From LMUY01 sp964242215 (GTDB lineage: Bacteria; Pseudomonadota; Alphaproteobacteria; Acetobacterales; Acetobacteraceae): DNA of 24,964 nucleotides. The stretch covers positions 1 to 24,964 of the forward strand of contig CAXTCJ010000080.1 in the NCBI GenBank assembly GCA_964242215.1, read 5' to 3'. Under the pieces are notes generated by a model. It saw nothing but the letters and a program-made list of their open reading frames with translations, searched no databases and had not been told where the DNA came from. Position 1 is the stretch's first letter. Each line of letters starts with the position of its first letter. Both the position numbers and the translations under genes were made by a program. Below, in pieces: positions 23,568 to 24,964 of this stretch.

Positions 23568-24413
23568 TCAGTTCAGCCTGGCGCGCAACTCCTCCATTGC
23601 ATTTCGCACGCGCCCAGCCGCTTCGCCTTCGGGCACCAGGTCCAGGAAACGCTCGAAACACCGCAGGGCGGCGCCGACATGGTCCAGTTCCTGGTTCACC
23701 AGTGCCGCTTCCCGCCACAGCGTTGCATGGTCGGGAGCGATCCGGATCATGTCCTCCAGCACCGCCAAACCGCCGAGCGTGTCGCCGGCTTCGACGCGAC
23801 GGATCTTGATGTTGTTCTGCAGCCGCAGCAGCACGCCGCGGCCCCCCAAGGGCGCGAGCAGGCCCGGGCGCAATTCAGCCGCCGGCCCTTCGATCCGCTT
23901 GATCATGGCGCGCAACATCCGCGCATCGACCGGCTGGCCGCCGTCGAACGGGTCGAGCACGAGCTGACTTTTGCGCCCCGGCAAAGCGATCATGAAGTGG
24001 CCCGGGAAGTCGACACCGAACGCCTCCCATCCGGCGGCGCGCGCGCAATGCAACCATAAGACGCCAAGCGCCACCGGCAAGCCGCGGCGACGCTCGATGA
24101 CGCGGATCAAGTTGGCATTGGAAAGGTCGTCGTACGTGTCGCGGTCGCCGGTGTAGCGCCAGCGGCCGACCATCAGCCCGGCGAGCGCGCCGGCGCGGAC
24201 CGACGGATCGTCGCCGGGTCGCTCACCGGCCATCGCAACGGCATCGCGCGCGAGGGCCGACAGGTGCTCGCGCGCGGCGTGCCAGTCCGCCTCCGGGGCG
24301 TCGATGCGCGCGAGTTGCAGGGCGGCCCCGGCCAGATCCAGCTCGCCGTCTGGGATCTGGCCGATCGCGTCGAGCGCAAGCCGAGCCTGCGCTTTGGTGT
24401 CCTCCGGGGTCAC
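23568..24413 (-). CDS. SirB1-like protein (transglutaminase-like fold plus TPR)
   Basis: A 281-residue member of the SirB1/YchA family. The central domain shows the family pattern YDDLSNANLIRVIERRRGLP, VALGVLWLHCARAAGW, FGVDFPGHFMIALPG and LVLDPFDGG (about residues 94-160). The C-terminal part (~205-275) contains tetratricopeptide-like helices (AVLEDMIRIAPDHATLWREA, ALRCFERFLDLVPEGEA). Molecular function of the family is not settled. The start is GTG at 24413, whose GTGA overlaps the thiC stop, so translation is probably coupled to thiC. The stop is 43 bp before the GMC gene start on the same strand. No signal peptide. Confidence 0.88.
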   Translation of the reverse strand: MTPEDTKAQARLALDAIGQIPDGELDLAGAALQLARIDAPEADWHAAREHLSALARDAVAMAGERPGDDPSVRAGALAGLMVGRWRYTGDRDTYDDLSNANLIRVIERRRGLPVALGVLWLHCARAAGWEAFGVDFPGHFMIALPGRKSQLVLDPFDGGQPVDARMLRAMIKRIEGPAAELRPGLLAPLGGRGVLLRLQNNIKIRRVEAGDTLGGLAVLEDMIRIAPDHATLWREAALVNQELDHVGAALRCFERFLDLVPEGEAAGRVRNAMEELRARLN

Positions 24414-24964
24414 TCGGCTGGCGTCTGCTCAGGCAGCCGCGCAACTGGCTCCGGCACATAAAGCGAGGCGCCGTTGTTGCGGAACTCGTCGCTTTTCTGC
24501 TCCAGGCCGGCCAGCCGTTCGGCGTCCTTGCGGATGTCCTGGCTGATCTTCATCGAGCAGAATTTCGGACCACACATCGAGCAGAAATGGGCGACCTTGT
24601 GGGCGTCCTTCGGCAGCGTTTCGTCGTGGTATTGGCGCGCAGTGTCGGGATCGAGGCCGATGTTGAACTGGTCCTGCCAGCGGAACTCGAACCGCGCACG
24701 GCTGATCGCGTCGTCGCGGAGCTGGGCGGCGGGATGCCCCTTCGCGAGGTCGGCGGCGTGGGCTGCGATCTTGTAGGTGATCACGCCCGTCTTCACGTCG
24801 TCGCGGTTAGGCAGGCCCAAATGCTCCTTCGGGGTCACGTAGCAGAGCACAGAGGTGCCAAACCAGCCGATCATCGCGGCGCCGATCGCCGAGGTGATGT
24901 GATCGTAGCCCGGGGCGATGTCGGTCGTGAGTGGCCCGAGCGTGTAGAACGGCGCTTCGCCGCA
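24410..24964 (-). CDS. thiC: Phosphomethylpyrimidine synthase ThiC, C-terminal part
   Basis: The last 184 residues of ThiC, the radical-SAM enzyme that rearranges aminoimidazole ribotide to hydroxymethylpyrimidine phosphate in thiamine synthesis. The gene runs off the right edge of the window. Diagnostic stretches are EAPFYTLGPLTTDIAPGYDH, SAIGAAMIGWFGTSVLCYVT, KEHLGLPNRDDVKTG, ARFEFRWQDQFN and the C-terminal iron-sulfur motif CSMCGPKFC (CxxCxxxxC). All looks intact. It overlaps the SirB1-like start by 4 nt. Any TPP riboswitch would lie upstream, beyond the window. Confidence 0.97.
   Translation of the reverse strand, partial: CGEAPFYTLGPLTTDIAPGYDHITSAIGAAMIGWFGTSVLCYVTPKEHLGLPNRDDVKTGVITYKIAAHAADLAKGHPAAQLRDDAISRARFEFRWQDQFNIGLDPDTARQYHDETLPKDAHKVAHFCSMCGPKFCSMKISQDIRKDAERLAGLEQKSDEFRNNGASLYVPEPVARLPEQTPAE

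Noticed and set aside
8092..24413. A biosynthetic gene cluster for a beta-lactam or peptide product
   Set aside because: Penicillin-acylase and GGT homologues alone do not indicate biosynthesis; there are no synthetase, carrier or tailoring genes, and the content fits uptake and catabolism.

Overview
The window is GC-rich bacterial DNA with short intergenic spaces and many dispersed hairpin repeats. The protein set (SirB1-like protein after thiC, LivM-LivG fusion, GMC oxidoreductase, penicillin-acylase family protein, RAYT transposase) suggests an alphaproteobacterium, probably Rhodospirillales/Acetobacteraceae. That assignment is an inference from protein style and repeats; there is no rRNA or other phylogenetic marker apart from a partial thiC.

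Layout. (1) 1-2210 is an accessory, repeat-rich stretch: a conserved-type hypothetical gene whose 3' end runs into hairpin repeats, a RAYT transposase gene with a single-base frameshift, a paired GTAG-type REP element directly downstream of it, a truncated gene fragment, and a small PepSY/immunity-like ORF. (2) 2213-6939 is a two-gene SbcCD-like DNA-repair operon (YhaO-like nuclease and YhaN-like ATPase), followed by a Gfo/Idh/MocA oxidoreductase. (3) 8092-9720 is a gamma-glutamyltransferase-family gene bracketed by two ~140-bp elements of one repeat family. (4) 9870-13699, minus strand, holds an orphan dipeptide-type substrate-binding protein and a penicillin-acylase family hydrolase. (5) Divergent from it, 13837-20276 on the plus strand is a compact run: amidase, NIPSNAP protein, branched-chain-amino-acid-type binding protein, LivH permease, a LivM-LivG fusion and LivF. 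(6) 20421-24964, minus strand: M20 deacylase, GMC oxidoreductase (interrupted by an assembly gap), SirB1-like protein and the C-terminal part of ThiC.

The genes of blocks 3-6 share a theme: uptake of small amino-acid-like or amide compounds and hydrolysis of amide/acyl/gamma-glutamyl bonds (GGT, acylase, amidase, M20 deacylase) with two import-related components. A coordinated pathway for an N-acyl or amide compound is plausible but not shown by the sequence.

Main points of interest: the RAYT/REP module with a frameshift; a ~134-bp dispersed repeat that sits in frame inside the signal-peptide region of the LivK-like binding protein; two oppositely oriented 140-bp elements flanking ggt; and a 100-N gap flanked by a 55-bp identical sequence, which is almost certainly an assembly artefact, since collapsing it restores a full-length GMC oxidoreductase. 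I found no CRISPR array, tRNA, rRNA, phage or complete defence system.
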